Source: Methanoculleus chikugoensis (lineage in GTDB: Archaea; Halobacteriota; Methanomicrobia; Methanomicrobiales; Methanoculleaceae). Taken from it: a stretch of DNA of 63,169 bases. This document shows positions 53,939 to 62,501 of the stretch, in pieces (positions within the stretch are counted from its first letter, which is position 1; every line of letters starts with the position of its first letter). Under the pieces are notes generated by a model that did no database searches, was not told the origin of the DNA, and was given only the letters and a program-made list of their open reading frames with translations. A program made the translations under genes and the position numbers. The DNA lies in contig NZ_FMID01000044.1 of assembly GCF_900095385.1 (NCBI RefSeq), positions 1-63,169 on the forward strand, given 5' to 3'.

Positions 53939-54113
53939 CGTGCTGGATCTGGGGTTCACCTGATTTTGCACCCGACAGGACAACTTTGATCAATAACCGT
54001 TGACCGGCAGGTCTGGTGTAGCCGTCGTGGGTGCCAGTTACACTCTCTCCCGTCCTCGCAGACTGCTTGTCGCTATGGGTACAAGCTTCCCTTGCCCCTT
54101 TCAGATCCGCTCA

Positions 54114-54530
54114 TCACGAGATCCAGACCACTGTACCTTCAAGAACCCCTTTTTGGCATCGAGGGCAGAGGGATTTCGTTTCCATCTCAGGTCCCAGAAT
54201 CAGATGAGAATCCCCGCATTGGGGACATTGGACAGCTCCCTTTTTCTTGAACTTCTCTGCAGGTTCACATCGACCAGACCATACAGAGAGGGTATTCTGA
54301 GATGGTTCCTTGAATTCTACAAGAACTACATCAAATACCTTATCACACGTTGGACAATAGACCTCTCCGGACAACCCATAGATTCCCGACTCGGCAGCTG
54401 TATCGGATACGGGGCAAGGATGTCCATAGGGATGGCGGTTTCCCCCTCTATCCCGATAAAACTCCCACGGTCCCGATGTCTCTATGGAATATCCGCAGCT
54501 GGAACAAATATGCTTAAACCCTGCGCCCAT
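54114..54530 (-). CDS. Zinc-ribbon protein, unknown function
   Basis: 138 aa with three Cys pairs: ICSSCGYS near the N-terminus, YCPTCDKVF in the middle and CPQCGD with CPRCQKG near the C-terminus. The intervening sequence is polar and lacks hydrophobic helices. Probably binds two or more zinc ions. I do not recognise the family; lower GC than the core genome. TAAATAAATT about 26-37 nt upstream on the minus strand is a likely promoter. Confidence 0.6.
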   Translation of the reverse strand: MGAGFKHICSSCGYSIETSGPWEFYRDRGGNRHPYGHPCPVSDTAAESGIYGLSGEVYCPTCDKVFDVVLVEFKEPSQNTLSVWSGRCEPAEKFKKKGAVQCPQCGDSHLILGPEMETKSLCPRCQKGVLEGTVVWIS

Positions 54531-54742
54531 AGTGCCTTCACAAATACTAATCGATCAGCAATTTATTTACTTTTCTATCGCCTTCGATGGGGGTTCGATA
54601 GTAGTAACCATGGTCGAACCAATACACAGAGTAGGTGTATGGTAGTGCTCTACGAAACGATGGTAATAGAAATACTCTTGCCGGGGCGTCTCTGTTACAG
54701 AGGGTAAAGGAAAACAAACGAGAAGTATCTCTCGTACCCGGT

Positions 54743-54901
54743 TTATCGAATCGCAATCCTATAGCCGATACATCCCCCCACAAGCGCCCCTACGAGTCCG
54801 CTGAATATGAGTGTGGTAGTTTCACCGGAACCCAGGATGCCCATGAGTGTGGCAACTCCGAAAAGTGCTCCTATGAGCGTAAACGCTGCCCGCTTGAGCA
54901 T
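54743..54901 (-). CDS. Small two-helix membrane protein
   Basis: 52 aa on the minus strand from ATG 54901 (TTA stop at 54743). Sequence begins MLKRAAFTLIGALFG. Two hydrophobic segments of about 18-20 residues (3-22 and 31-50) are separated by a short GSGETTT turn; the second is Gly-rich (GLVGALVGGCIGYRI). It resembles glycine-zipper-like small membrane proteins. No homologue recognised. It lies between the zinc-ribbon and DUF3795 genes. Confidence 0.5.
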   Translation of the reverse strand: MLKRAAFTLIGALFGVATLMGILGSGETTTLIFSGLVGALVGGCIGYRIAIR

Positions 54902-55004
54902 AGGTACGAGAGCTTTGCACTCAAGAGCAGAAAAGGCAATCGGAATGGTAAGGGAGGTTGGCCAGAAGTTTAAGGGAGTATGAAACGAGATGTTGCCACC
55001 GCAC

Positions 55005-55559
55005 CTACTTCCTCAGTTTTAAGCGATAGTCTTTCCTTGAAGCAATCTCATCAAGAATCCGGTGAAGAGCCTTCGACCTTGCCCTGACGTCAAGCCCCCC
55101 GGGTTCTTCTTTTGCCTGGGAGAGCCCTTCCTCGAGTTCTCCGGGTTCCAGAACGGTTGCAGCGATGCAGTAATAACTCTTCGAACGGCCTTCGTTGAAG
55201 TTGTTCAGCATCTCCCGGAGCAAAACCCCCCGCCGTTCCTGTACGTTCTGAAATTCGGGTACTCCGTGCCGGGAGATAAACGAGATATCCTCCTCAAGCG
55301 TCTGGTAGCACTTAAAAGAATCGCGTTCTTTACCGGCTTCCCTGTGGTTCTTCCACCGTTCGCACGTCTCGCTCTCCTCGCACTCCCAGCAGAATTCGAT
55401 CCCCTTTCTCTTGACGGCACACGTGATAAACGGGCAACCGACAGCCATCCTGGTTGAGCTCTTGCATCCCGAACATCTACTCTCTGCGTCGGTGTTGTAC
55501 ATGGGGCAGAGCCGACAGGAGAGTCCGCAGATACCGATATCGGGATATGCGATGTGCAT
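55005..55559 (-). CDS. DUF3795-type Cys-rich protein
   Basis: 184 aa. The N-terminal 60 residues hold many Cys in CGLSCRLCPMY, CSGCKSS, CPFITCAVKRKG and CWECEESETC, which is the DUF3795 pattern. The rest is helical. DUF3795 proteins are thought to bind Fe-S or zinc; no function is established. It has a palindrome in its promoter (55575-55594). Confidence 0.8.
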   Translation of the reverse strand: MHIAYPDIGICGLSCRLCPMYNTDAESRCSGCKSSTRMAVGCPFITCAVKRKGIEFCWECEESETCERWKNHREAGKERDSFKCYQTLEEDISFISRHGVPEFQNVQERRGVLLREMLNNFNEGRSKSYYCIAATVLEPGELEEGLSQAKEEPGGLDVRARSKALHRILDEIASRKDYRLKLRK

Positions 55560-55574
55560 GATCGTTCTTATCTG

Positions 55575-55594
55575 AGATATCCCGCCGGATATCT
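55575..55594. promoter_or_regulatory. Palindrome AGATATC-6 nt-GATATCT
   Basis: Perfect 7-bp arms 16-35 nt upstream of the DUF3795 start, next to an AT-rich CATAAAAGAT on the minus strand. Likely operator over or near its transcription start. Confidence 0.45.
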
Positions 55595-55767
55595 TTTATG
55601 GTAGCGGGAGTTCTGTAGGTCTCAATCGGGGCCGTGTTCAACAGTTCCGGAGACGGATCGCTGGCCGTGGACCCGGGCCCGAAGAGGGTTTCCGGAACCC
55701 CGGGGTTATCCCAAACCCGGATCTCTGCCTTCCGGCCGGGCGCCCCCGCGTGTATTCCCGGACCCCC

Positions 55768-56268
55768 TCACAATGCCTCGATCACGTTCCCGACCACAGA
55801 CTCAAGATCCTTACCCGAGCACGCGACGGTAAGATCGGCATACTTCTCATACAGCGGGACCCGCTCGTCGTACATCCCGCGGAGACTCTGGCCCGGGAGG
55901 AGGAGTATCCCCCGGGTCGTGATGTTCTTGAGCCTCGCCTCCATCTCTCCGTACGAGATCGCCAGGTATACGACCGCTCCTCTCGACTTCAGGTGCGCCA
56001 TCGCAGCCTCGCTGCAGACCACGCTGCCGCCCGTCGCGATCACCGCACGGCTGGAGTGAAGGGAGAGGATCGTCTCCTCCTCGATCCGCTTGAACGCATC
56101 CGGCCCGTCCAGATCGAGGATCTCCTGCAGCATCCTCCCGGTCCGTTCCTGGATCAGGATATCCGTGTCGATGAACTGCATGCCGAGGGACTTCGCAAGG
56201 ACGACGCCCACGGTGCTCTTCCCGGCACCGGGCATGCCGATGAGGACGATGTTTTCGTGGTGGTGCAT
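55768..56268 (-). CDS. Shikimate kinase-like P-loop kinase (AroK type)
   Basis: 166 aa. Walker A GMPGAGKST (11-19), FIDTDILIQERTG (substrate Asp), and the glycine-rich GGSVV site match bacterial AroK. Many methanogens instead use a GHMP-type shikimate kinase, so a P-loop version may be acquired or may have another substrate. No aromatic-pathway gene is adjacent. Confidence 0.8.
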   Translation of the reverse strand: MHHHENIVLIGMPGAGKSTVGVVLAKSLGMQFIDTDILIQERTGRMLQEILDLDGPDAFKRIEEETILSLHSSRAVIATGGSVVCSEAAMAHLKSRGAVVYLAISYGEMEARLKNITTRGILLLPGQSLRGMYDERVPLYEKYADLTVACSGKDLESVVGNVIEAL

Positions 56269-56407
56269 GGTGCTCCCGGAGCCCGACGGAGAGAAGGGCT
56301 CTTTGTTGATACTCTGGTGGGATTTCGGGGCGGATGAAGGTTTTGTTCGGAAAAAGTGCGCCTCCCCGGGTCATGCCCATACCGCAGGTGGCAGGTTGAT
56401 CGGGCGC

Positions 56408-56638
56408 TCAGGGTCTTCTGATGCCTCTCACGCTCACGAAGATGACGATAACCCCGATGATGAGGGCGATCAGCCCGGATACCGCCCATACCGGGGATGG
56501 GCCAACGATCTCCTCACAGTTCGCGATACAGAGTATGGGGCGTATACGGAGGACCCCTGTGCCCTGCAGGAGCCAGAGCAGGCCGATGAGCCCCACAAAC
56601 GCTCCGATGAGTGCGCCGGCGAGTCGTTTGGCTTTCAT
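56408..56638 (-). CDS. Small membrane protein with a Cys-containing loop
   Basis: 76 aa. Two membrane helices (about 6-24 and 49-69) flank a loop containing ILCIANCEEIVG. Positive N-terminus and arginine C-terminus. The residues CIANC could form a disulfide or bind a metal. Function unknown; lies between the kinase-like and transglutaminase-like genes. Confidence 0.6.
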   Translation of the reverse strand: MKAKRLAGALIGAFVGLIGLLWLLQGTGVLRIRPILCIANCEEIVGPSPVWAVSGLIALIIGVIVIFVSVRGIRRP

Positions 56639-56747
56639 GCTCGATCGACCGGCACCTTCGGCGCCGGGTGAGATAATCCCTCCGTCCTGAAGGCTCGGGA
56701 TCCCCCGGCCGTTACTCGACGGTGCGGTTCAGCCGTCGCTCTCTGCG

Positions 56748-57356
56748 TCACCAGTCGAGGATATCGGGCTCTCCTTCGATGTAGTCCTGCAGGTTCTCGA
56801 CGATATCCTGCCGTGTCGTAGCGGCGTCGAGCATTCGCATGACGCCCATCTGCGGCGATGCGTAGATCCCTTTCCAGAAGTATTCGTCGTACTCACTCCG
56901 GTTGCGATACGCGAGGATTGGCTTTTCCACCGAGAAGAGCCCACGCCTGCCGCCCGTATTCCCGCGTGCATCAAGAAAGATCCAGCGGCCGTCCAGATAG
57001 ACCGCGTTGTAGCAGTGAACGCAGTAGCCGAGTGAGTCGTCGTCCGCGAGGGTGATGTGTTGGTAGCAGAACCCGGTGGGGATCCCGATCCCGCGGAGCA
57101 GGGCCGCGAGCAGGTTTGCTTTGGAGTGGCAGATCCCCGTCCCACGGGCGAGCACCTCGGAGGCTCTCGCCGTTATGACGTCTGAGCCGATATCGAAGCA
57201 GTGCGGGATCTCGTCACGGACGAACTCGTATGCGATCCGCACCCGCTCGAGAGGACTCTCCGCCCCGGAGAAGAGTTCTTCGGCCTTCGCCCGGATGAGC
57301 GGGGACGGGTGATCGACGTAGGGGTGTTCTTCCAGAAAAATACTCAGATCTGCCAT
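56748..57356 (-). CDS. Transglutaminase-like protein
   Basis: 202 aa, no signal. Catalytic triad candidates: Cys in GTGICHSKANLLAALLR (near residue 75), His in CVHCYNAVYLDGRW, Asp in IFLDARGN. This pattern fits the transglutaminase/protease fold found in many archaea. Activity (cross-linking versus cleavage) is unknown. Second transglutaminase-fold protein in the window (the other is the lipoprotein at 23713). Confidence 0.85.
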   Translation of the reverse strand: MADLSIFLEEHPYVDHPSPLIRAKAEELFSGAESPLERVRIAYEFVRDEIPHCFDIGSDVITARASEVLARGTGICHSKANLLAALLRGIGIPTGFCYQHITLADDDSLGYCVHCYNAVYLDGRWIFLDARGNTGGRRGLFSVEKPILAYRNRSEYDEYFWKGIYASPQMGVMRMLDAATTRQDIVENLQDYIEGEPDILDW

Positions 57357-57493
57357 GCGTGAAAGAGCAACAGGATTTTCAGATGCTCAGTACTGCATTG
57401 GTTCTGGGTCTATTTAAGACACCTTCCGGCGGTTATTCTGCAGGGTTTCGCCGGAGAGCGTAGACCCGGGCCCGTTACAGGGGAAGAAAGTCT

Positions 57494-58333
57494 ATGTATG
57501 AGAGTTACCTTCACTCTTCCATGGAAGAACGGCCCATAAAGATCCTGGTCATCATGGGCAGCGCCCGGAAGGGAAACACCTACCGCGCAGCCGAACGGAT
57601 CCGCGAGATCCTCGAGGAGAGCGCACCGGTGGATTGGGAGTACGTCATGCTCAGGGACGTCAACCAGGAGCAATGCCGCGGGTGCTATACCTGCTTTGAG
57701 CGGGGGGAGGAGCACTGCCCCATCAAGGACGATTCGGCTCTCCTCGAGCAGAAGATGCACGACGCGGACGGGGTGATCTTCGCCACCCCGGTATACGCGT
57801 TCCAGGTCTCGGGGCTGATGAAGGTCTTCATCGACCGCCATTCCTATATCTGTCACCGCCCCCGCTTCTTCCGGCAGAAAGCCCTCCTCCTCACCAGCGC
57901 CGGAGCGGTGGGAAGCAAGGACGTGCTGGAGTACCTCAACGCGGTTGCCCACATCTGGGGCTTCGAGGTCGTCGCCCGGGCGGGGATCGTCTCCCACGCG
58001 ACGATGGGCCCGCTGCCCGCCTACCGGCTGCGGGAGAACGAAGAGAAACTGCAGGCGGCGGCAAAGGCTTTTCTCGCCGCACTCCGGAGGGAATCACCGA
58101 GGAAGCCCGGGCTCTTCGACGTGATGGTGTTCCACATCGGGAGGGCGCCGTGCGACGAGCTGGGTGAATCGGCTCCCGCGGACCACGCCTACTGGGCCGG
58201 GAAGGGGTGGCTGGAGAAGGGGAAGCGTTACTACGTGGACGTGCCGGTCAACCCGGTCTACCATGCGTTGGGTACGGTGGTGGAGTGGTACCAACGGCGG
58301 CGGGTGCGGAGGGATCTGCGGGAGGTGGGGTGA
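57494..58333 (+). CDS. FMN-binding NADPH reductase-like iron-sulfur flavoprotein
   Basis: 279 aa. Flavodoxin-like FMN site VIMGSARKGNTYRAAE (residues 18-33), then a C-x2-C-x2-C-like cluster (CRGCYTCFERGEEHC, near 56-70), and ATPVYAFQVSGLMKVFIDR. Typical of the archaeal iron-sulfur flavoprotein group. It may carry electrons in oxidative stress defence. It lies next to the composition boundary, and its last codons run into a G-rich stretch. Confidence 0.85.
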   Translation: MYESYLHSSMEERPIKILVIMGSARKGNTYRAAERIREILEESAPVDWEYVMLRDVNQEQCRGCYTCFERGEEHCPIKDDSALLEQKMHDADGVIFATPVYAFQVSGLMKVFIDRHSYICHRPRFFRQKALLLTSAGAVGSKDVLEYLNAVAHIWGFEVVARAGIVSHATMGPLPAYRLRENEEKLQAAAKAFLAALRRESPRKPGLFDVMVFHIGRAPCDELGESAPADHAYWAGKGWLEKGKRYYVDVPVNPVYHALGTVVEWYQRRRVRRDLREVG

Positions 58334-58364
58334 TCAGGGGCGGGGTAGAGGTGGGAGATGGGGG
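58327..58364 (+). other. G-quadruplex-type G-run array
   Basis: Four or more G-runs separated by short loops: GGGG (58327-58330), GGGG (58337-58340), GGGG (58342-58345), GGG (58353-58355), GGGGG (58360-58364). Loops of 6, 1, 7 and 4 nt meet the canonical quadruplex rule. It spans the flavoprotein stop and sits 90-130 bp before the AT-rich island. Confidence 0.55.
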
Positions 58365-58455
58365 CCGGGCGGAGAAGGTGGTCGCTACGAGGAAACCCAG
58401 ACAGGGCATGGGATGAGTGATGAAATTCCTCAAGGGAATCAATATTGCTCCCGCC

Positions 58456-58469
58456 GGATCCTCTAGAGT
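58456..58469. other. Polylinker-like 14-mer GGATCCTCTAGAGT
   Basis: This matches the BamHI-XbaI part of a pUC-type multiple cloning site exactly over 14 nt, at the base-composition junction. Either chance or a trace of cloning vector. Confidence 0.4.
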
Positions 58470-58551
58470 TTTCGATACACTCAGTGTGCCTGAAAATCAA
58501 TCGCCGATGCGGATATGACTTAGTCTCTTATTCACAGTGACAAGTAGTAGC

Positions 58552-58563
58552 TTTTTTATTTTA
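58552..58563 (+). promoter_or_regulatory. TATA-like promoter of the AT-rich cassette
   Basis: TTTTTATTTTAA centred near 58558 lies about 25-36 nt before ATG 58588, giving a leaderless start for the large first gene and, by overlap, for the whole cassette. Confidence 0.4.
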
Positions 58564-58587
58564 ATGATCCAAATACACCACCCAGCA

Positions 58588-61500
58588 ATGTCAAAATCAA
58601 TTTCACCAGTACATCCATTTGCATTAGGCCCAGGGGGGTCTAGATTTGAGCTATTAGTAGCGACGTTTTACTTAACATCTATGTTAAAAGGAGAACTTCC
58701 GTTTGGCTTTGAAAAAGGCGGATTGATCTTTTCAGTAAAGTTGCAACAACGGAACAAAGGTAATCCCGTAGATGACATTGTAATCAAAGCTGAAAAGGGT
58801 ACTTTATCAGTTCAGGTCAAACATTCGATACGATTCACCAACCGGAAACCCAGACCTAATGGGAAACCACCAGAATTTTATGATGCTCTCTCCCAATGTT
58901 GGGATCTCTACAATCGTAAAACGTTTAATAAAGACACCGATTGCTTCGGCATCGCGATTGACGCGGCAAATTTGTTAGGTAAGAACAGGAATGATATTTT
59001 CGATACAATAACCTGGGCAAAAAATGAGATCTCTGTAGTTGCTTATCTTCAACAACTTGAAAAATTCAAAGCGAAGAAGAAATATTTTGAAATCTTCCAA
59101 GACCTTTTGGCAGACATCTCAAAAGGGCCTGTGCATGATGAGATAACTTGGGATTTTATACGCCATCTCATAATTTTGCCATTTGACTTCCATCAAACTT
59201 CAGGATACAGTGGCAATGAATTACGGAATAAACTTCTTGATCTCGTAAAGCATCGCTCTGTCGACAACGCGATGGCTTTATGCTCCAGAATTTATGATTT
59301 AGCAACCACTTACGCAATCACAGGGGGCGAGTTTGATTCTTATTCGTTGGAGAAGCAACTACCATCAAATATCTATGTTCCCATCAATAACACTCTAACA
59401 TCTTATGTGCTCCAGAAAAACTTAGCATTTCAGCTTAAACAAAAAATCACCCGTGAAAAAAACTCCAAAAAATATATTCCTCGGATCTTTACGGAAACAC
59501 CCCATGCAAAGGATGAACTCCGCTTGTTTTCAGATCCGGTATTACTTACTCAAAAGATTGTTGAAGATTTACAAAAGATTGATATCTATCTGTATAATGA
59601 GATAACTTGGAAACTAGATTTTCCGCAGATAAACATTGTATTGCCAGATAATTTTCAGATCCCCAACACCCTTCAGGAGGTAATAGTAGCATCTGACGCA
59701 CTTAAGAGATATGTATCGAAACTCAAGACTGATTTGAAGGATATGGATCCTGAAAAAGGAGCAAAAGTTTCACAGCACATAAACTATTCAAATAGATCTC
59801 TCTTTGAGGAAATCAAATATCTCTTGTGGGGATGCAACCATTCAATCCAGCATCGTCTTGAAAACGTCGAACGTCACTTAGACATTTTAAGTTCTCAGAT
59901 TTTAATTGTAGAAGGAAAAGCCGCTTCAGGTAAGACCAATTTCATATGCAATTTCGCGGATACAACGTTAAATAGCCGCCAACAAACATCATTCTATGCC
60001 ACAGGGTATGACTTATCAATTGAAGCGACAACGTCTCTAAAAGGTTATCTAGTAAACCGCTTTAATGACGAGTATGATGGAAAATTAGCCCCCTTTTTAA
60101 AAGATGTCGAAAGAATTAGCCTTAAGGACAATAAGCCGTTATTAATAATCATTGATGGAATAAACGAACACTCAGATCTCGCTCACTTTGCTCGGCAACT
60201 AGAGCAATTGATTGAAGATTTTACATCGGATATTCATGTTAGATTCATATTAACATGCAGATCAGAGTACTTCGAAAAACGCTTTGTTAACCTGAGAAAC
60301 GCAAGTTTCAAGGACAAAACGACATTTATTGAAGATCTAACCCATAACCTCGCGCCAATCCATAGAAAATTCATGCTTAACGCATACTTCCGTTATTTTA
60401 GGATCAATTGTCATCCCAGTAGAGAAGTTGTTGACCGTTTTGTGGGCGATCCATTGATACTACGGCTATTTTGTGAGGCTTACGAACCTGAAGAAAAGAG
60501 TGAAACTGTCACAATCGAGCCCCTTAACAATATCATCCTAGATATTCTTTTCGAGCAGTATAACCTGAGAATTACCAAACGATTTGAGGAGAAATACCCT
60601 GAAAGTGGTTTTACGAGGAAATATAAGAAACTGTTATACGAGCTGGCTAATTACATGCTTATGGAATCTTCATTTTCAAATGTCCCTGTAGAATCAATTC
60701 CCAATGAATTACATGACATTGTTAACATGCTTGTTAATGAAGGAGTAATGTTGCGAAAAGATTTGGCGGATAAAACATCAATTATTGAAGATTCTGAAGT
60801 AATTAATTTCACTTATGACGAATTTCGGGACTACATCTTAGCGAATTTTCTAATATATACAATAGCACCCAGTAATTTTGAGAAATTTAAAGAAATATAT
60901 TCAAAGTCAATCTCTCCGGACTCCCCAGTAGCCGAAGGACTCGAAAAATATACGTTCATACTGTCTCGTAAAAATAAGAATCACGCAATTCTCGGATTTC
61001 TGGAGTCTATCGACAATTATGCAGATATATTCTTAAATGGGATATTCCTTGTGGATAACTCGTTGATCTCTGAAAAAGATCTCGAATTGATAAGAACACT
61101 CTTCCAAAAGGATAGTCATCACGCTCAACAGATATATTCAAGAGTAAGAAATAGAAGAAGCAAAAAGGACTTTCCACTTTTGAATATCTGGTTATTTCTC
61201 GATTTAGTCGCTCAATTTGATAAAAATGACTATATTCGTCTCATAAATCCGATTTTCTCACCACGTTATGGTCGACTAGAGAATACTTGCACGAGTATTG
61301 AAAGCATCCTAGAAGGATGTACAGCGGACACGATCGAAAGGGACAATAATCTTTCGCTACTTGAACTATTATTATGCCTATCCCCTGTTCCACCAGTATA
61401 TTCTCAATCCATAACGCCATTTGAACTATTTTTGAGGATTGCAGATGACCATCCGAAACCTGCCATATCCCTTATCAAAAAATATTTGAGAGAGAAAGAG

Positions 61501-61689
61501 TCATATGTCTCGCAAAAATTATGGGCTGAAATAGCGTTCTCAAGCTCGAAATTTAAGGTGAAAGAGATTTATGATATTGCAATTCAATTACAGAACGAGT
61601 TATTAATAAAAGATAATCCGGAATTATCTGAGGCACTCCGTATATTTTTATCAAGATGCACAGAACTAACGCTTGTTGAGGCAGATTGA
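58588..61689 (+). CDS. Nuclease-STAND NTPase fusion, candidate antiviral (Avs-like) protein
   Basis: 1033 aa. The N-terminal ~110 residues resemble the Cap4/DUF4297 dsDNA nuclease: early GGSRFELLVATFYL (Glu21), a D-D pair (62-63) in NPVDDIVIK, and QVK (76-78). The middle is a P-loop NTPase: Walker A GKAASGKT (443-450), Walker B LLIIIDGINE (Asp523, Glu527), then ILTCRSEYF (Arg558). The C-terminal ~350 residues are helical and may sense a ligand, as in Avs proteins that detect phage proteins. AT-rich composition, unlike neighbours, implies transfer. ATG 58588 preferred over GTG 58537 and ATG 58564. The next gene follows after 1 bp. Confidence 0.75.
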   Translation: MSKSISPVHPFALGPGGSRFELLVATFYLTSMLKGELPFGFEKGGLIFSVKLQQRNKGNPVDDIVIKAEKGTLSVQVKHSIRFTNRKPRPNGKPPEFYDALSQCWDLYNRKTFNKDTDCFGIAIDAANLLGKNRNDIFDTITWAKNEISVVAYLQQLEKFKAKKKYFEIFQDLLADISKGPVHDEITWDFIRHLIILPFDFHQTSGYSGNELRNKLLDLVKHRSVDNAMALCSRIYDLATTYAITGGEFDSYSLEKQLPSNIYVPINNTLTSYVLQKNLAFQLKQKITREKNSKKYIPRIFTETPHAKDELRLFSDPVLLTQKIVEDLQKIDIYLYNEITWKLDFPQINIVLPDNFQIPNTLQEVIVASDALKRYVSKLKTDLKDMDPEKGAKVSQHINYSNRSLFEEIKYLLWGCNHSIQHRLENVERHLDILSSQILIVEGKAASGKTNFICNFADTTLNSRQQTSFYATGYDLSIEATTSLKGYLVNRFNDEYDGKLAPFLKDVERISLKDNKPLLIIIDGINEHSDLAHFARQLEQLIEDFTSDIHVRFILTCRSEYFEKRFVNLRNASFKDKTTFIEDLTHNLAPIHRKFMLNAYFRYFRINCHPSREVVDRFVGDPLILRLFCEAYEPEEKSETVTIEPLNNIILDILFEQYNLRITKRFEEKYPESGFTRKYKKLLYELANYMLMESSFSNVPVESIPNELHDIVNMLVNEGVMLRKDLADKTSIIEDSEVINFTYDEFRDYILANFLIYTIAPSNFEKFKEIYSKSISPDSPVAEGLEKYTFILSRKNKNHAILGFLESIDNYADIFLNGIFLVDNSLISEKDLELIRTLFQKDSHHAQQIYSRVRNRRSKKDFPLLNIWLFLDLVAQFDKNDYIRLINPIFSPRYGRLENTCTSIESILEGCTADTIERDNNLSLLELLLCLSPVPPVYSQSITPFELFLRIADDHPKPAISLIKKYLREKESYVSQKLWAEIAFSSSKFKVKEIYDIAIQLQNELLIKDNPELSEALRIFLSRCTELTLVEAD

Positions 61690-61690
61690 G

Positions 61691-62143
61691 ATGATTGAAA
61701 AAATCGTAATAAATGACAGGGAAAGCGAATATTATACGTTCATGGACCCTCGGGATGGTTTTCTAGTCTGCCTACCGAAGAACTGTACCTTACGTGAATT
61801 CTTTAACGCTACGAAGAGCAAACCCAACACGTACTCTTCAATTTTGGTAGAAAGATTATATCATGGATTAGTAACTGTGACAAAAAACATCACTGAAGAG
61901 TATGATAAATATTACTCAAAAGAATACAAAGATCTATCAGAATTTCTATTTTGGAAGTATTGCATTCCGGAAAAGATCTCTAAAAAGTGTATTTCACAAT
62001 TACAACATGATGAAGTTTTGCTCTATAGCACTTACTCTTCGGGATGCACCTCAACGGTCCACGCATTTATCGAAAGCGATGTGATGTTAGAATCTCTTCA
62101 GCAAATATTACTGAACATTCGGAGGATGCGCTATGAAAGTTAG
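61691..62143 (+). CDS. Unknown protein of the AT-rich cassette
   Basis: 150 aa. Starts 1 bp after the large gene's stop and overlaps the next start by 11 bp, so it is in one translation-coupled operon. The sequence is mixed helix/strand with scattered Cys (VCLPKNC, KKCISQ, SSGCTSTVH). I do not recognise a family. It may be an adaptor or regulator of the nuclease-NTPase or of the downstream radical SAM enzyme. Confidence 0.6.
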   Translation: MIEKIVINDRESEYYTFMDPRDGFLVCLPKNCTLREFFNATKSKPNTYSSILVERLYHGLVTVTKNITEEYDKYYSKEYKDLSEFLFWKYCIPEKISKKCISQLQHDEVLLYSTYSSGCTSTVHAFIESDVMLESLQQILLNIRRMRYES

Positions 62144-62501
62144 AAGCGATTTCGTCACAAACAGTTCAACAACATCCTTTGTGATAATCTCAAAAGGGAA
62201 ATTTACCGAGAAGAAATTCCTAGATCTTGCTGGCGTAAAGAAGGGGTCCCCGTTACTCCCAATCTTTAAAAAGCTGTATCTTTTGTTGTTAGAAAATATG
62301 ACCCCCGTAAGCGATCCTAGTATGCTTGAAAGCAACACAGAATTGATGCAATTAATCCACGAAAGCTTGAGCGAAGGAAAGTTAGTCTATTCCGGTCGGT
62401 TATCAAGCGATAGTGACATATTAGAATCATATTTTTGTACGGATTCTTTTGAGATGAAAAATGAGAAATTATACATTAACGGAATTAATTGTGTTTGGTG
62501 A
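62133..62501 (+). CDS. Small protein with N-terminal R-x2-F-V-T-N-S-S-T-T-S-F motif
   Basis: 122 aa. It begins MKVRSDFVTNSSTTSFVI. N-termini of the form R-x2-F-(V)-(S/T)-N-S-S-S-S-S-F recur in many bacterial and phage proteins of unknown function, and I know no established role. The rest has mixed charges and no recognised domain. It overlaps the upstream gene by 11 bp and the downstream radical SAM gene by 4 bp (GTGA). Confidence 0.65.
   Translation: MKVRSDFVTNSSTTSFVIISKGKFTEKKFLDLAGVKKGSPLLPIFKKLYLLLLENMTPVSDPSMLESNTELMQLIHESLSEGKLVYSGRLSSDSDILESYFCTDSFEMKNEKLYINGINCVW

Larger units (their letters stand above)
58334..58587. other. Junction region of the AT-rich island
   Basis: 254 bp across which the base composition flips from GC-rich (up to about 58400) to AT-rich. 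It contains the G-run array, the 14-nt polylinker-like stretch (58456-58469) and the island promoter (58552-58563). No gene, no tRNA and no obvious integrase. Confidence 0.5.

Noticed and set aside
54000-54707. 235-aa plus-strand frame after tRNA-Val
   Set aside because: Antisense to the zinc-ribbon gene, whose paired cysteines are strong evidence of coding on the minus strand.
54547-54783. 78-aa minus-strand frame
   Set aside because: Overlaps the end of the two-helix gene, contains the likely promoter of the zinc-ribbon gene and has no domain features.
58537-58587. Upstream starts (GTG 58537, ATG 58564) for the large cassette protein
   Set aside because: They lie in or before the TATA-like stretch, add a hydrophobic tail lacking family sequence, and 58588 fits a leaderless transcript better.
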